A stretch of 64,000 nt of DNA. It comes from Marinicella sediminis. Lineage in GTDB: Bacteria > Pseudomonadota > Gammaproteobacteria > Xanthomonadales > Marinicellaceae. The notes beneath the pieces are model-generated. The model saw nothing but the letters and a program-made list of their open reading frames with translations. It ran no database searches and was not told where the DNA came from. Location: contig NZ_MVBD01000011.1 in NCBI RefSeq assembly GCF_002000055.1, positions 61,610 to 125,609 of the forward strand. Reading direction: 5' to 3'. Made by a program: the position numbers and the translations under genes. Of the stretch, positions 63,857-64,000 are shown piece after piece; within the stretch, counting starts at the first letter, position 1, and each line of letters opens with the position of its first letter.

Positions 63857-64000
63857 TTATTGGCCGCCGCATTTACCTTCGCCGCATTTGCCTTCGGCTT
63901 TTTTGTCATCGCCGCCGCATTTGCCTTCACCGCATTTGCCTTCGGCTTTTTTGTCATCGCCGCCGCATTTGCCTTCACCGCATTTGCCTTCGGCTTTTTT
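63857..64000 (-). CDS. HvfA/bufferin RiPP precursor, C-terminal part
   Basis: Only the last 47 residues are in the window; the gene begins beyond 64000. It consists of the 16-residue unit KKAEGKCGEGKCGGDD twice, and a third shortened unit ending KCGGQ. EGKCG motifs with two Cys per unit are the modification sites of HvfA-type precursors. The mature peptides bind copper in the periplasm (known for Haemophilus HvfA and Caulobacter bufferins). Followed at once by the MNIO gene, the assignment is strong despite truncation. The signal/leader is not visible. Confidence 0.9.
   Translation of the reverse strand, partial: KKAEGKCGEGKCGGDDKKAEGKCGEGKCGGDDKKAEGKCGEGKCGGQ
63857..64000 (-). repeat. 48-bp tandem repeat inside the precursor gene
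   Basis: At least three copies of a 48-bp unit encoding the 16-residue EGKCGEGKCGG block; bases are almost identical between copies (for example ACC/GCC in one unit), suggesting recent expansion by slippage or unequal crossover. The array continues past the window edge. Confidence 0.9.

Noticed and set aside
1..64000. tRNA, rRNA, transposase or phage genes
   Set aside because: I looked along both strands for CCA-type arms, rRNA conserved blocks, DDE/IS200 motifs and phage structural genes and saw none.

Overview
The window reads as chromosomal DNA of a free-living gammaproteobacterium. The rlmN-pilF-rodZ-(ispG absent)-hisS order, the zapA-6S RNA-5-FCL block, the SPOR protein-cvpA-purF run, a second-type EF-G and secreted proteins ending in an IFxxx(F/Y)D tail all fit a marine relative of the Xanthomonadales/Lysobacterales, with Marinicella-type bacteria my best guess. 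That assignment is inference from gene content; no rRNA is present. There are no tRNA genes, CRISPR arrays, transposases or prophage genes that I can see.

Layout. 1-6.2 kb: a left-truncated secreted G8-domain protein, a DUF2235 hydrolase, a secreted beta-helix protein with a choice-of-anchor Q-like end, and a divergent wHTH-TM-TPR regulator. 6.2-9.3 kb: SDR oxidoreductase, Tat-exported dienelactone hydrolase and an ammonium transporter. 9.3-19.3 kb: an accessory hydrolase/protease island. A lipase-like esterase and a papain-alpha/beta-hydrolase fusion diverge from an ECF sigma factor, a membrane anti-sigma-like protein, a large exported TPR-CHAT protease, two small proteins with the same C-terminal SHDGTIHP(I/V)P tail, and a secreted trypsin-like protease. 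19.4-25.9 kb: a beta-oxidation operon (PsrA-like TetR, a very divergent FadE-like membrane protein, FadN/FadB-type multifunctional enzyme, thiolase). 26.3-36.5 kb: housekeeping genes ndk, rlmN, pilF, rodZ, hisS, a SPOR protein, cvpA, purF and two UbiH/UbiI-type hydroxylases.

36.5-40 kb: small orphan genes separated by at least six loci of a palindromic REP/BIME-like family, plus an exact 49-bp duplication of the end of the ubiI-like gene. 40-44.7 kb: rpiA, 5-FCL, 6S RNA, zapA, a ZapB-like gene, a YgfB-family gene, rplM-rpsI and a membrane diguanylate cyclase. 44.8-48.2 kb: a second beta-oxidation pair, fadI-fadJ, behind a promoter whose spacer holds a perfect palindrome. 48.5-55.6 kb: a secreted alpha-lytic-like protease, a urate-oxidase-N-type membrane protein, EF-G2 with a structured leader, a secreted hypothetical protein and a dGTPase. 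55.6-61.4 kb: a giant secreted subtilisin and a secreted EndA-type nuclease, both with the IFxxx(F/Y)D tail. 61.6-64 kb: a bufferin/HvfABCX-type RiPP operon (MNIO maturase and partners) whose precursor, truncated by the window edge, carries 16-residue EGKCG repeats.

The most promising less-described signals are the CHAT/trypsin/twin-tail cluster at 12.8-19.3 kb and the C-terminal tail shared by three unrelated secreted proteins. All functions are read from sequence by eye; no database search was run.
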